A DNA stretch of 64,000 nucleotides from VAXT01 sp035318925 (lineage in GTDB: Bacteria > Actinomycetota > Thermoleophilia > Gaiellales > Gaiellaceae), in NCBI GenBank assembly GCA_035318925.1, contig DATHDS010000003.1, positions 54,333 to 118,332 on the forward strand. The letters run 5' to 3'. The position numbers and the translations under genes are program-made. Under the pieces are notes generated by a model that was given only the letters and a program-made list of their open reading frames with translations, ran no database searches and had not been told where the DNA came from. This document shows, piece after piece, positions 1 to 8,276 of the stretch; the first letter of the stretch is position 1, and every line of letters begins with the position of its first letter.

Positions 1-177
1 GAGCTTCGCTTCCAGGGAGATGAGGAAGCCGTCGCGGCGCTCTCGATCGCGCTCGGCCAAGCCCGAATCGGTGTGACCGCTCTCGTTCCCGAGCGGGCCA
101 GCCTCGAGGAGCTCTTCCTCGGGATGACCGGCGGGGAGAGCGGAGACAAGAGCCCGACCCGGGAGGAGGTCGCATAA
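1..177 (+). CDS. ABC transporter ATP-binding protein, C-terminal end (partial)
   Basis: The reading frame is open from the first base and stops at TAA 175-177, giving the last 58 residues of a protein. The segment has no Walker motifs, but the ASLEELFLGMTG-type ending is typical of ABC-2 exporter ATPases. The next gene, three bases downstream, is the matching permease. Together they should form an ATP-driven exporter of unknown substrate. The gene starts outside the window. The assignment rests on the tail motif and the neighbour, so family is likely but substrate cannot be inferred. Confidence 0.75.
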   Translation, partial: ELRFQGDEEAVAALSIALGQARIGVTALVPERASLEELFLGMTGGESGDKSPTREEVA

Positions 178-179
178 AC

Positions 180-983
180 GTGGCGGTCTACCGCTGGGAG
201 ATCGTGAAGCTGCTCGCCCAGAAGCGGACGTACCTCGGGCTCGGCTCGGCGATGCTCGTGCCGCTGATCTTCGTCGTCGTCCTCCAGTTCCAATCGGGCG
301 GGCCGAACGACGTGCCGCTCGGTCGCTACATCCGCGACACCGGCCTCGCCGTCCCGTTCGTCGCGCTCTTCTTCATGTCGTTCTGGGCCTTCCCGCTGAT
401 CACGTCGCTCGTCGCCGGCGACATCGTCGCGTCGGAGAGCCACAACGGGACGCTGAAGACGATCCTCACCCGCTCCCGCGAGCGCGGCCAGGTGTTTCTG
501 GGCAAGGTCCTGGCCGCGCTCACGTACACGGCGATCGTCGTCGTCGCGATGGCAACCGTCGGCCTCGTCACGGGTGGGCTCGCCTGGGGGTTCAACCCGC
601 TGACGTCGCTCTCCGGGACGCAGGTCTCCACCGGCCACGGCCTGGCGCTGCTCGCGGCGAGCATCGCCGTCTACTTCCTGCCGCTCGCCGGCATCGCCTC
701 CTTCGCGCTCATGCTCTCGACGGTGACGCGGAACAGCGCGGCCTCCGTCGTCGGCTCCCTGATGTGGGCACTCCTCATGCAGCTGATCGGCGTGCTCCCG
801 GGCATCGAGGGGGTTCGCCCCTACCTGCTGGCGACCCAGTTCGAGGCCTGGCACGGCTTCCTCCGCGTTCCGGCCGACTGGGCGCCCGTCGTTCGTGCGG
901 CCTGGGTCTGCTCGCTCTACGCGTTGATTCCTCTGGCCTTCGCGTACGTCGTGTTCTTGCGCCGGGACGTCACCGAGGATTAG
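180..983 (+). CDS. ABC-2 type transporter permease
   Basis: This 267-residue integral membrane protein has about six hydrophobic segments (near residues 19-37, 55-78, 108-135, 150-180, 185-205 and 235-260). The cytosolic stretch between the second and third contains the SHNGTLKTILTRSRERG-type sequence common in ABC-2 permeases (ABC2_membrane family). It begins with GTG two bases after the stop of the ATPase, so the pair is translationally coupled and should form one exporter. Its 3' end overlaps the convergent L,D-transpeptidase gene by four bases. The family call is secure and the substrate is unknown. Confidence 0.88.
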   Translation: MAVYRWEIVKLLAQKRTYLGLGSAMLVPLIFVVVLQFQSGGPNDVPLGRYIRDTGLAVPFVALFFMSFWAFPLITSLVAGDIVASESHNGTLKTILTRSRERGQVFLGKVLAALTYTAIVVVAMATVGLVTGGLAWGFNPLTSLSGTQVSTGHGLALLAASIAVYFLPLAGIASFALMLSTVTRNSAASVVGSLMWALLMQLIGVLPGIEGVRPYLLATQFEAWHGFLRVPADWAPVVRAAWVCSLYALIPLAFAYVVFLRRDVTED

Positions 984-1693
984 AACCGGCGGATCGTCGT
1001 GCGCGTGCCGATCGCGATCAGCGGCTCCTTCGCGGGCCGCAGCCAGCGCAGGATCCTGAGGAGCTGGGGGAGCGGCAGGCTCACGCACCCGAGCGTCGGC
1101 CGGCCGGTGCTCGCGTGGAAGAAGATGCCCGAGCCGCGGCCGGGAACGATCGGATCCGTGTTGTAGTCGATCACCGCGAGATGCCTGTAGGCGGTCGGCG
1201 ATTTCGACATGTCCTCGCTCGTGACCCGGAACGGAGGCCGTGACCCGCAGCGCACGTGGCGAAACTTGTTGTAGTACGGAGAGGCTGGGTCCTCGACCCA
1301 CCAGTCTCCGCAGACGATGCCGTGGTAGCGGTAGTGCACGCCTGGATTCGCCGCGAGGCCGTACATCACCGGGTTGAAAGGGAAGATGCCGCTGGGCGTC
1401 GTGCGGTCCCCCTCATGCTTCACCTCGGAGATGCCCCGCTGGCCCACCCAGGCTCTCCAGGGCCCGCTGACCGGCGTCCAGCATTCACCGGCCTTAGCCC
1501 AGGCGCGGAGGGCTCCGGTCGTGGAGCTCCGGCGCTGCGTGACGATCGTGACCAGCTGGGTCGCCGAGCCGGTGTCGGCGAGCTGGTTGGCGAGCGTTGG
1601 CGGGCAGGCGGCGGCGATGACGGCATGATCGCCTGTCGCAGCGGCTGCCGGACAGAAGGCGAGACAGGCCAGGAGCACGATCGTCCTCGTCAT
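980..1693 (-). CDS. Secreted L,D-transpeptidase (YkuD domain)
   Basis: The 237-residue product starts with a cleavable-looking signal peptide (residues 1-22, ending around AAAA). The YkuD catalytic signature is near the C-terminus, with His193 and catalytic Cys203 in HASTGRPTLGC. Such enzymes form 3-3 cross-links in peptidoglycan or attach proteins to it, and act outside the membrane. The frame is open for 95 codons upstream, but that Arg-rich stretch runs over the divergent neighbour and lacks a signal sequence, so ATG 1693 is preferred. It diverges from the M15 peptidase at 1723 with only 29 bp between them, suggesting shared control of two wall-modifying enzymes. Confidence 0.88.
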   Translation of the reverse strand: MTRTIVLLACLAFCPAAAATGDHAVIAAACPPTLANQLADTGSATQLVTIVTQRRSSTTGALRAWAKAGECWTPVSGPWRAWVGQRGISEVKHEGDRTTPSGIFPFNPVMYGLAANPGVHYRYHGIVCGDWWVEDPASPYYNKFRHVRCGSRPPFRVTSEDMSKSPTAYRHLAVIDYNTDPIVPGRGSGIFFHASTGRPTLGCVSLPLPQLLRILRWLRPAKEPLIAIGTRTTIRRF

Positions 1694-1703
1694 TTCGTCG
1701 TTC

Positions 1704-1713
1704 AGACTAGTCT
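1704..1713. promoter_or_regulatory. Palindromic -10 element serving two divergent genes
   Basis: The ten bases AGACTAGTCT are a perfect palindrome, so the -10-like hexamer TAGTCT occurs on both strands (plus 1708-1713, minus 1709-1704). The distances to the start codons are 9 nt (plus, 1723) and 10 nt (minus, 1693). The whole intergenic gap is 29 bp, so both transcripts would have almost no leader. The palindrome and spacing are seen directly. Promoter function is inferred. Confidence 0.5.
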
Positions 1714-1722
1714 CGACGACCG

Positions 1723-2331
1723 ATGAGCTTTGCCCTCCTCGTCGTGCTGGCCGTTCAGGCGCCGCCGTTCGCGCACACCGTCTCGCCGGTGACGAGGGCG
1801 CAGCTTCCGCATTCGTGGCATGCGGGCTGCCCGGTCGCGCCCTCCGCGCTACGGCGCGTCCGGCTCTCGTATTGGGGCTTCGACGAACAGGAGCACAGCG
1901 GCGCGCTGATCGTGAACGAGAGCGCAGTGCGGGACGTCGTCGTCGTCTTCCGGCGCCTCTACCGGGCGCGGTTTCCACTCCGGCGGATGCGCCCGATTGA
2001 CCTCTACGGCGGGAACGACGAGCGCTCGCTGGCCGCCGACAACACGGCCGGGTTCAACTGCCGCTATGCCGTCGGCCCCGGCCAGCGCCGGTGGTCGACG
2101 CATGCGTACGGCCTCGCGGTCGACGTCAACCCGGTCGAGAATCCCTATCTCGAGAGCGGGCGAGTGCATCCCCGAGCGGGCCGCGCCTACCTGAACCGTT
2201 CGGAGTTCCGGGCGGGCATGGCCGTGCGCGGCGGCGTGCTCGTGCGCGCGTTCGCCACGGTCGGCTGGCAGTGGGGCGGCCGCTGGCGGGGGACGCCCGA
2301 CTATCAGCACTTCTCCTCGACCGGCGGTTAA
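1723..2331 (+). CDS. M15-family D-Ala-D-Ala carboxypeptidase-like metallopeptidase
   Basis: The 202-residue product has a short hydrophobic N-terminus (probable signal) and the zinc ligands of the VanY/M15 fold: His127 and Asp134 in STHAYGLAVD and His196 in DYQHFS. Family members cleave D-Ala-D-Ala or L-Ala-D-Glu bonds of peptidoglycan stem peptides outside the membrane. It faces an L,D-transpeptidase across a 29-bp gap with a shared palindromic -10. One enzyme trims stem peptides and the other links them, so co-regulation makes sense. No Shine-Dalgarno is visible before ATG 1723, fitting a nearly leaderless mRNA. Confidence 0.85.
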   Translation: MSFALLVVLAVQAPPFAHTVSPVTRAQLPHSWHAGCPVAPSALRRVRLSYWGFDEQEHSGALIVNESAVRDVVVVFRRLYRARFPLRRMRPIDLYGGNDERSLAADNTAGFNCRYAVGPGQRRWSTHAYGLAVDVNPVENPYLESGRVHPRAGRAYLNRSEFRAGMAVRGGVLVRAFATVGWQWGGRWRGTPDYQHFSSTGG

Positions 2332-2351
2332 CCGTAAGCCGAATCGCGACG

Positions 2352-2357
2352 TAGGCT
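2352..2357 (+). promoter_or_regulatory. Probable -10 box (TAGGCT) of the two-component operon
   Basis: TAGGCT lies nine bases before ATG 2367, and there is no ribosome binding site in the 35-bp gap after the M15 gene. The same TAGGCT-plus-T sequence precedes the cyclase-ATPase gene at 48382. A nearly leaderless transcript is inferred from the spacing. Confidence 0.4.
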
Positions 2358-2366
2358 TTAGCCACG

Positions 2367-3047
2367 ATGGACAAGCATCTCTTGCTGGTGGAGGACGATG
2401 CCTCCATCCGCGAGATCGCGACCCTCGGCCTCGAGCAGGCCGGCTTTCGCATCACGGCGACGGGGGACGGTCGCGACGCGCTCATTCGCTTCCGGCAGGG
2501 CACGTTCGACCTCGTCGTGCTCGACGTGATGCTCCCGTCGCTCGACGGCTTCGAGGTCTTGAAGGAGATCCGGAGTGAGAGCCAGGCGCCGGTCGTCATG
2601 CTGACGGCGCGCAGCGAGCTGCACGACGTCATCGTCGGGCTCGAGCTCGGGGCCGACGACTACGTGACGAAGCCGTTCGAGCTGCCCGAGCTCGTTGCGA
2701 GGATCAAGGCCGTGCTTCGCCGGGCCACGGCCGGGCCGACCGACGGCACGATCGCAATCGACGATCTGGAGATCGACCCGGGCTCGTTCAGCGTCCGGCG
2801 GGGCGGCGAGGAGGTTCCGCTCACGGCGACGGAGTTTCGCCTGCTGCTGGAGCTCGCCAGGCGACCGAAGCAGGTCTTCACCCGAGAGCTGCTGCTGGAG
2901 CTGGTCTGGAACTACGACTACCTCGGCGACTCGCGGCTCGTCGACGTGGCGGTCCAGAGGTTGCGGGCCAAGATCGAGGACGACCCGAAGCAGCCGAAGC
3001 TGATCCACACCGTGCGCGGCGTCGGCTACCGCCTCAACCCGGACTGA
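2367..3047 (+). CDS. OmpR/PhoB-family response regulator
   Basis: This 226-residue two-domain regulator has a receiver domain (1-115) with acidic pocket Glu9-Asp10-Asp11, phosphoacceptor Asp53, Thr80 and Lys102. A winged-helix DNA-binding domain follows (about 130-226), ending in the typical RGVGYRL signature. Phosphorylated by the histidine kinase encoded next, it should dimerise on tandem 11-bp DNA repeats. Its stop codon overlaps the kinase start (TGATG). Three tandem 11-bp repeats at the end of the kinase gene, just before the large secreted-protein operon, are a natural candidate target. Confidence 0.95.
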   Translation: MDKHLLLVEDDASIREIATLGLEQAGFRITATGDGRDALIRFRQGTFDLVVLDVMLPSLDGFEVLKEIRSESQAPVVMLTARSELHDVIVGLELGADDYVTKPFELPELVARIKAVLRRATAGPTDGTIAIDDLEIDPGSFSVRRGGEEVPLTATEFRLLLELARRPKQVFTRELLLELVWNYDYLGDSRLVDVAVQRLRAKIEDDPKQPKLIHTVRGVGYRLNPD

Positions 3048-4405
3048 TGGCCGGACGGATCTCGTCGGGAGGCCTCCGCCGCCGGCTGACGATCGCGTTC
3101 ACGCTCGCGGTCGGCGCCTCGGCCGCAGTCCTCGCCGCCGGGTCGTACGTCGTCGTCCGGCACAACCTGCTGGCGGACTCGGTCAACACGGCCGTCAGCC
3201 AGTCTCGCCGGAATCTCGTCATCGCTCCGGGATACCTCCAGAAAGGAGGCCCGGACGCATTGCGCAAGGCCTATCTGCGCCGCGGTGATTTCCAAACCGT
3301 CTTGGTCTACCGCGGCAACGCTTACCCGTTCAGCTTCTCCGTCGACGTCCGCTCGGTGCCCACAGGTCTACGGCGGCTCGTCCAAGAAGGCAAGCTCGGC
3401 TACGCGCGCAGGACGGTCGCAGGCACGCACTACCTCATCGTCGGCGGGCCTGCCGGGAGCGGCACGGAGCTCTACTACTTCTTCTCGGAGCAGGACCTCC
3501 GCCACGAGCTCGCGCAGCTCCGAAACATCCTGCTCGTGGGGGTCGGGATCCTGATGGTCCTCGCAGCATTCGCCGGCGCGCTCCTCGCGCGCAGCACGCT
3601 GCGGCCGGTCGGGCGCGCAAGCGACGCCGCACGCTTGCTCGCCGAGGGGCTGCTCGAGACACGGCTGCCGGTCGAAGGTCGGGACGAGTTCGGCAGCTGG
3701 GCGCAATCCTTCAACGAGATGGCCGCCGCGCTCGAGGCGAAGATCTCGGCCCTGTCCGCCGCCCAGGCTCGCGAGCGGCGCTTCACCGCCGACGTCGCCC
3801 ACGAGCTGCGTACACCCCTGACAGCGCTCGTCGGCGAGGCTTCGCTGCTCGCGGAGCATCTCGAAAGGATGCCGGTCGAGTCCCGGCGGCCCGCCGAGCT
3901 TTTGATCGCGGACGTCGGGCGTCTGCGGCGGCTGGTCGAGAACCTGATGGCGATCTCGCGCTTCGATGCGGGCCGGGAAAGCATCCAGGCCGAGACCGTC
4001 GACCTCGCCGCGCTCGTTGCAGCCACCGTGGCCGCGCGGGGCTGGAACGGCCGTGTCCGCCTCGATGCGCAAGAGGTCGTGATCACGAGCGACCCGCGCC
4101 GGCTCGAGGGGATCGTCGCCAATCTCGTCGGCAACGCTCTCGAGCACGGCAGCGATGGAGCCTCCGTTCGCGTCGGCCGCGACGGCAACGGCCCCTTCGT
4201 CGAAGTGGCCGACGAAGGCCCGGGGATCGCGCCGGAGCACCTGCCGCATCTCTTCGAGCGCTTCTACAAAGCCGATCCTGCCCGTTCGAGCGGTGGAACC
4301 GGGCTCGGCCTCGCGATCGCGCAGGAGAACGCACGCCTGCTCGGCGGGCGGATCGAGGTCTGGAGCGCACAGGGGAAGGGCGCCCGCTTCACGCTTCGAC
4401 TGTGA
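3047..4405 (+). CDS. Membrane sensor histidine kinase (HAMP, HisKA, HATPase_c)
   Basis: This 452-residue kinase has a first transmembrane helix at about 14-38, an extracytoplasmic sensor region of about 120 residues, a second helix at about 162-185, and a HAMP linker (ARSTLRPVGR onward). The HisKA phosphoacceptor His252 is in DVAHELRTPL. The ATPase domain shows N (NLVGNALEHG), G1 (DEGPGIA) and G2 (GGTGLGLAI) boxes. It overlaps the response regulator by one base and is the obvious partner. The sensor domain resembles no family I recognise, so the stimulus is unknown. Its stop codon lies inside the first of three operator-like repeats. Confidence 0.94.
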   Translation: MAGRISSGGLRRRLTIAFTLAVGASAAVLAAGSYVVVRHNLLADSVNTAVSQSRRNLVIAPGYLQKGGPDALRKAYLRRGDFQTVLVYRGNAYPFSFSVDVRSVPTGLRRLVQEGKLGYARRTVAGTHYLIVGGPAGSGTELYYFFSEQDLRHELAQLRNILLVGVGILMVLAAFAGALLARSTLRPVGRASDAARLLAEGLLETRLPVEGRDEFGSWAQSFNEMAAALEAKISALSAAQARERRFTADVAHELRTPLTALVGEASLLAEHLERMPVESRRPAELLIADVGRLRRLVENLMAISRFDAGRESIQAETVDLAALVAATVAARGWNGRVRLDAQEVVITSDPRRLEGIVANLVGNALEHGSDGASVRVGRDGNGPFVEVADEGPGIAPEHLPHLFERFYKADPARSSGGTGLGLAIAQENARLLGGRIEVWSAQGKGARFTLRL

Positions 4406-4432
4406 CAGGACTGTTACAAGCCCGTGACCGGA
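4400..4432 (+). promoter_or_regulatory. Three tandem 11-bp direct repeats, candidate response-regulator operator
   Basis: Three head-to-tail 11-mers, CTGTGACAGGA, CTGTTACAAGC and CCGTGACCGGA, occupy 4400-4410, 4411-4421 and 4422-4432. Units 1 and 3 match at 9 of 11 positions. PhoB/OmpR-type winged-helix regulators bind such helically phased direct repeats. The array starts on the kinase stop codon and ends 87 bp before the secreted-protein operon. The repeat is seen directly. Binding by the adjacent regulator is inferred. Confidence 0.55.
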
Positions 4433-4519
4433 GCGTTTCGCGCGGCGAGCACGATGGGTGCGTCATCCGGACCCGACAACCGGCGTCGTCATCAGCCGCT
4501 TCTCACTGAGAGGAACTCC

Positions 4520-5857
4520 ATGAAGAACGTCGTTCTCAGCGGCATCCTCGTTCTCGGCGGCACCCTTTGTCTCGCCGCCTCGTCAGCCGGGTCGGCGCCT
4601 TCATTCGGGGCCCCGAGGACCTACCCGACCGGAAACGCCCCCGTTTCGGTCGCGATCGGCGACCTGAACGGTGACCGGAAACCCGATCTCGCGACCGCGA
4701 ACAGCACAGCGGGGACCGTCTCGGTGCTGCTGAACGGCGGTGCAGGCGCCCTGCGCCCCAAGGTCGACTACGGATCGGGCAACAACCCTCCGTCGGTCGC
4801 GATCGGCGATCTAAACGGCGACGGCAAGGGCGACCTGGTCACGGCGAACTGGGCGATGACCGGCCGCTTCCCCACGAGCAACGTCGCGGTGCTTCTCAAC
4901 CGGGGCGACGGGACCTTCGCGGCGAAGGTCGATTATCCGACGGGCCTCCGGCCGACGTCGGTCGCGATCGGCGACCTCAACGGTGACGGCAAGCTCGACG
5001 TGGCCACCGCAGAAGAGGGACACGAGGCAGTCTCGGTGCTCCTCAACATGGGTGACGGCACTTTGCAGCCCCACGTCGACTACGACACGGGATCGCTTCC
5101 CGAGTCGGTTGCGATCGGCGACCTGAACGGAGACGGCAAAGCGGACCTGGCGACGGCGAACAGGTTCGCGAGCTCCGTCTCGATCTTTCTCAACAGGGGC
5201 GATGGGAGTTTCCAGCCGAAGGTCGACTACGAAACCGGATCCAACCCTGACTCGGTGGCGGTCGGCGACCTGAACGGAGACGGCAAAGCGGACCTGGCAA
5301 CGGCGAACGCCGAAGTGAGCACAGTCTCGATTCTCCTTGGCAGAGGCGATGGAAGCTTCTCGGCCAAGGTTGATTCCGAGGTCGACCGCGTCCCAGCTTC
5401 GATCGCGCTCGTCGATCTGAACGGCGACCGCAAGCTGGACGTTGCGACGGCGAACGGCGGCAGCAACACCATCACCGTGCTCTCCAATCGCGGCGACTCC
5501 CGCTTCGGGTCGAGGACCGAGTTTCGAACGGGGCTCCAACCTGATGGCATCGCGATCGGCGACCTGAACGGCGACGGCAAGCCGGACCTGGCCAGCGCAG
5601 ACGAGGGAGAGAACGCCGTTTCGGTCCTCGCCAACACGATGGTCAACTGCAGGGTGCCGCAGGTGAGGAAGAAGGCGCTGCCGGCTGCAAAGCGAGCGAT
5701 CGCGCGCGCCCATTGCCGCGTCGGGAAGATCCGCCGCGCCTACTCGACAACGGTCAGGAAGGGCCGAGTCAGCTCACAGCGACCGAGGCCCGGCACGGTG
5801 CTGCCGAACCGCGGCAAGGTCAACCTCGTCGTCAGCCGCGGACGGAGGGCCTCGTGA
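4520..5857 (+). CDS. Secreted seven-blade FG-GAP/VCBS propeller protein with C-terminal PASTA domain
   Basis: ATG 4520 follows a GAGAGGA ribosome site and opens a signal peptide (residues 1-30). An in-frame GTG at 4424 is less likely because it would bury this signal. The 445-residue product has seven repeats of the type AIGDLNGDGKPDLATAN, the Ca2+-binding FG-GAP/VCBS motif. Each is followed by a VSVLLNxGDG strand, as in an integrin-alpha-like seven-bladed propeller. The last 70 residues (Cys-containing, ending PGTVLPNRGKVNLVVSRG) match a PASTA domain, which binds peptidoglycan in other proteins. A role in wall-attached adhesion is inference. It is the first gene of a seven-gene coupled operon. 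Confidence 0.85.
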   Translation: MKNVVLSGILVLGGTLCLAASSAGSAPSFGAPRTYPTGNAPVSVAIGDLNGDRKPDLATANSTAGTVSVLLNGGAGALRPKVDYGSGNNPPSVAIGDLNGDGKGDLVTANWAMTGRFPTSNVAVLLNRGDGTFAAKVDYPTGLRPTSVAIGDLNGDGKLDVATAEEGHEAVSVLLNMGDGTLQPHVDYDTGSLPESVAIGDLNGDGKADLATANRFASSVSIFLNRGDGSFQPKVDYETGSNPDSVAVGDLNGDGKADLATANAEVSTVSILLGRGDGSFSAKVDSEVDRVPASIALVDLNGDRKLDVATANGGSNTITVLSNRGDSRFGSRTEFRTGLQPDGIAIGDLNGDGKPDLASADEGENAVSVLANTMVNCRVPQVRKKALPAAKRAIARAHCRVGKIRRAYSTTVRKGRVSSQRPRPGTVLPNRGKVNLVVSRGRRAS

Positions 5858-7188
5858 AGTTGCTCGTCGCACTCACAAGCGGGCTGGTTCTCGCGGGCTC
5901 GCTCGGCGTCGTGGCGCTGTTCGCCAGCTCGGCACCTTCGTTCGCCACCGCTCGGAACTACCCAACCGGACGTGCCCCTTTCTCGGTCGTGATCGGCGAC
6001 CTGAACGGCGACGGCAAGCCGGACCTGGCAACGGCGAATGCCCTCTCGAACAGCGTCTCCGTGCGTTTCAACAGGGGCGACGGCAGCTTCCAGGCCAAGC
6101 TCGACTACGTAACCGGAAGTTTCCCCACACTCGCCATCGGCGACGTGAACGGCAACGGCAGCCCGGACCTGGCGACCGCGAACGTCGACGCAAACACCGT
6201 CTCGGTGCTCCTGAACAGGGGCGACGGCAGCTTCCAGGCCAAGACCGACTACGCAACCGGACGCGTCCCCGAGGCGGTCGCGATCGACGACCTGAACGGC
6301 GACGGCAAGCCGGACCTGGCGACCGCGAACGTCGACGCAAACACCGTCTCCGTGCTCCTGAACAGAGGTGACGGCAGCTTCCAGGCCAACCTCGAGTACG
6401 CGACGGGACGCGGGCCTTACTCGATCGCGATCGGCGACCTGAACGGCGACGGCAAACCGGACCTGGCGACCGCGAACGAGGGCGCGGACACCGTCTCGGT
6501 GCTCACCAATGGGGGCGACGGCAGCTTCCGCGCCAAGCGCGACTATCGAACCGGAAGCGGGCCGTTCTCGGTCGCCATCGGCGACCTGAACGGCGACCTA
6601 AAGCCGGACCTGGCGACCGCGAACTTCGACGCAAACACCGTCTCCGTGATCCTGAACAGGGCCGACGGCAGCTTCCAGGCCAAGCTCGACTATCGAACCG
6701 GACGCATCCCCTGGTCAGTCGCGATTGGCGACGTCGACGGCGACGGCAAGCCGGACCTTGCGACCGCGAACCGGGAGATCGCGGGCGAGGGTGGTTCGAA
6801 TACCGTCGCCGTGCTCCTGAACAAGGGCGATGGCAGCTTCCAGGCCAAGCTCGAGTACGCGACGGGAAGGAGCCCGGTTTCCGTCGCGATCGGTGACCTG
6901 AACGCCGACGGCAAGCCGGACCTTGCGACCGCGAACGAAGTCGCCAACACCGTCTCGGTACTCCTCAATACGCCGGGCCTCTGCTCGGTGCAGGACGTCA
7001 AGCGACAGAAATTGGCGGCCGCGAAGCGGACGATCATGCGCGCCAACTGCCGCGTCGGAAAGATCCTTCGCGCCTCCTCGAACACCGTCAAGAGGGGTCG
7101 CGTGATCTCGGAGAAGCCCAAGCCCGGCACGGTGCTGCCGGGCGACGGCAGGGTCACCCTCGTCGTCAGCAGCGGGCGCAGGCGTTGA
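5854..7188 (+). CDS. Secreted seven-blade FG-GAP/VCBS propeller protein with PASTA domain (second paralogue)
   Basis: GTG 5854 overlaps the previous stop in a GTGA box, and the first 25 residues form a signal peptide. An in-frame start at 5713 would overlap the upstream PASTA coding sequence and is rejected. The 444-residue product has seven DLNGDGKPDLATAN-type calcium-binding repeats and a C-terminal PASTA domain with two Cys. Repeats around 6160-6260 and 6304-6400 are nearly identical in DNA, pointing to recent blade duplication or gene conversion. It is one of three closely related genes here (4520, 5854, 8273). The ligand is unknown, and exposure at the cell wall is inferred from the signal and PASTA. 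Confidence 0.85.
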   Translation: MKLLVALTSGLVLAGSLGVVALFASSAPSFATARNYPTGRAPFSVVIGDLNGDGKPDLATANALSNSVSVRFNRGDGSFQAKLDYVTGSFPTLAIGDVNGNGSPDLATANVDANTVSVLLNRGDGSFQAKTDYATGRVPEAVAIDDLNGDGKPDLATANVDANTVSVLLNRGDGSFQANLEYATGRGPYSIAIGDLNGDGKPDLATANEGADTVSVLTNGGDGSFRAKRDYRTGSGPFSVAIGDLNGDLKPDLATANFDANTVSVILNRADGSFQAKLDYRTGRIPWSVAIGDVDGDGKPDLATANREIAGEGGSNTVAVLLNKGDGSFQAKLEYATGRSPVSVAIGDLNADGKPDLATANEVANTVSVLLNTPGLCSVQDVKRQKLAAAKRTIMRANCRVGKILRASSNTVKRGRVISEKPKPGTVLPGDGRVTLVVSSGRRR

Positions 7189-7190
7189 CC

Positions 7191-8276
7191 ATGCGCGTTC
7201 CAAGACTCCTCACACTCGTGTTCGCTGCGGCCGTGGCTCTCCTGGGCGCGACCGCGGCGCAGCCGACGTCAGGGTCGGGCAAGCGCGTCCTGCGGCTAGC
7301 CGCTCCCGTGTCCGGACTCGCCGCTGACGGGTCGGTTGCCGTTACGACGGCCTGCGGGAAACGTGACTATTGGTTCTTCGCGTGGAATCCCGTGCGGCAG
7401 TCATCCACGCTCTTGGCGCGGAGAGCGTGTGATGAGGGCAATAGTTTCATCCTTGCCCAGGGAGTTGCGGGGCGTCGCATCGCGTGGGTGCCGTACGACG
7501 CTGGAAACGAATCCGAGTCGCGGCTCGTCACGGCGACGATTGGAAGACCGCGGTCGATTACCCCGCTCACGGGATTCAGGGTCCATGGCACCGACGACGG
7601 TGTTGGCGACTGGGTCGGCAACATCTACGGCGACGGTTCGCTGCTCGTCTTCAACACCTGGTCGGAGTGCGAGAAGGACCAATACAACGACTCCTGCCCT
7701 CCGGGCACTCCGCCGGGTTATCACATCTACAACGAGAACCTTTGGCGCATCGTCGGCCGGCGCAAGCAGCTCCTCGTGGCCAGCCCGGATGAGCTGACGG
7801 TGCTAGCAGTGGCGGCCGGGCGCATCCTCGTCCAGCGCGCCGACGGGTCGCTCGAGATCCGTCGTGGCTCCGACGGGAACCTCGTGCGCGCATTCCCCTT
7901 CCGGCACAGCTACGAGCGCGTCGCAGTGCTCGACGCCTCGGAGCTCGTCGTCCTCGACCGCGTCTCCGGCCTTCAATGGCGCGTCTACGACCCGGTCTCG
8001 GGCGCGCAGAAGCGGGTGCTGCGCGCGCCTAAGGGCGCGATTCCCGCCGACGTCGAGCGTGGGCTCCTCGTCTACACAGTGGGCCGCGTCGTGCACGTGC
8101 AGCGGCTCGCAGACGGTCGGCAGAGGACCTTCGCCGCGCCGGTGCCCAGATCGCGCTACGGCGTCGAGCCCGTGCTCGCGCAGATCGAGCCCTTCGGACT
8201 CCTCTACTCATATCAGGTGCGGCGCCGGGGCCGGGTCCGCTTTGTCCCCTTCAACGAGATTGGCTTCGGTAGATGA
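7191..8276 (+). CDS. Exported propeller-like protein of unknown function
   Basis: The 361-residue product begins with a signal peptide (1-26). An alternative TTG start at 7185 would overlap the previous stop. The rest is rich in short beta strands with repeated G-R-I/V-L-V-type motifs, suggestive of a degenerate beta-propeller. No catalytic motif is recognised. It is clearly related to the C-terminal half of the protein at 11205: both share a Cys-containing SCPPG/PCPPG segment, a WRI strand and ELTVLAVxAGRI. It sits between two FG-GAP genes in the same coupled operon and overlaps the next start by an ATGA box. It is a real gene by context and composition. Confidence 0.75.
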   Translation: MRVPRLLTLVFAAAVALLGATAAQPTSGSGKRVLRLAAPVSGLAADGSVAVTTACGKRDYWFFAWNPVRQSSTLLARRACDEGNSFILAQGVAGRRIAWVPYDAGNESESRLVTATIGRPRSITPLTGFRVHGTDDGVGDWVGNIYGDGSLLVFNTWSECEKDQYNDSCPPGTPPGYHIYNENLWRIVGRRKQLLVASPDELTVLAVAAGRILVQRADGSLEIRRGSDGNLVRAFPFRHSYERVAVLDASELVVLDRVSGLQWRVYDPVSGAQKRVLRAPKGAIPADVERGLLVYTVGRVVHVQRLADGRQRTFAAPVPRSRYGVEPVLAQIEPFGLLYSYQVRRRGRVRFVPFNEIGFGR

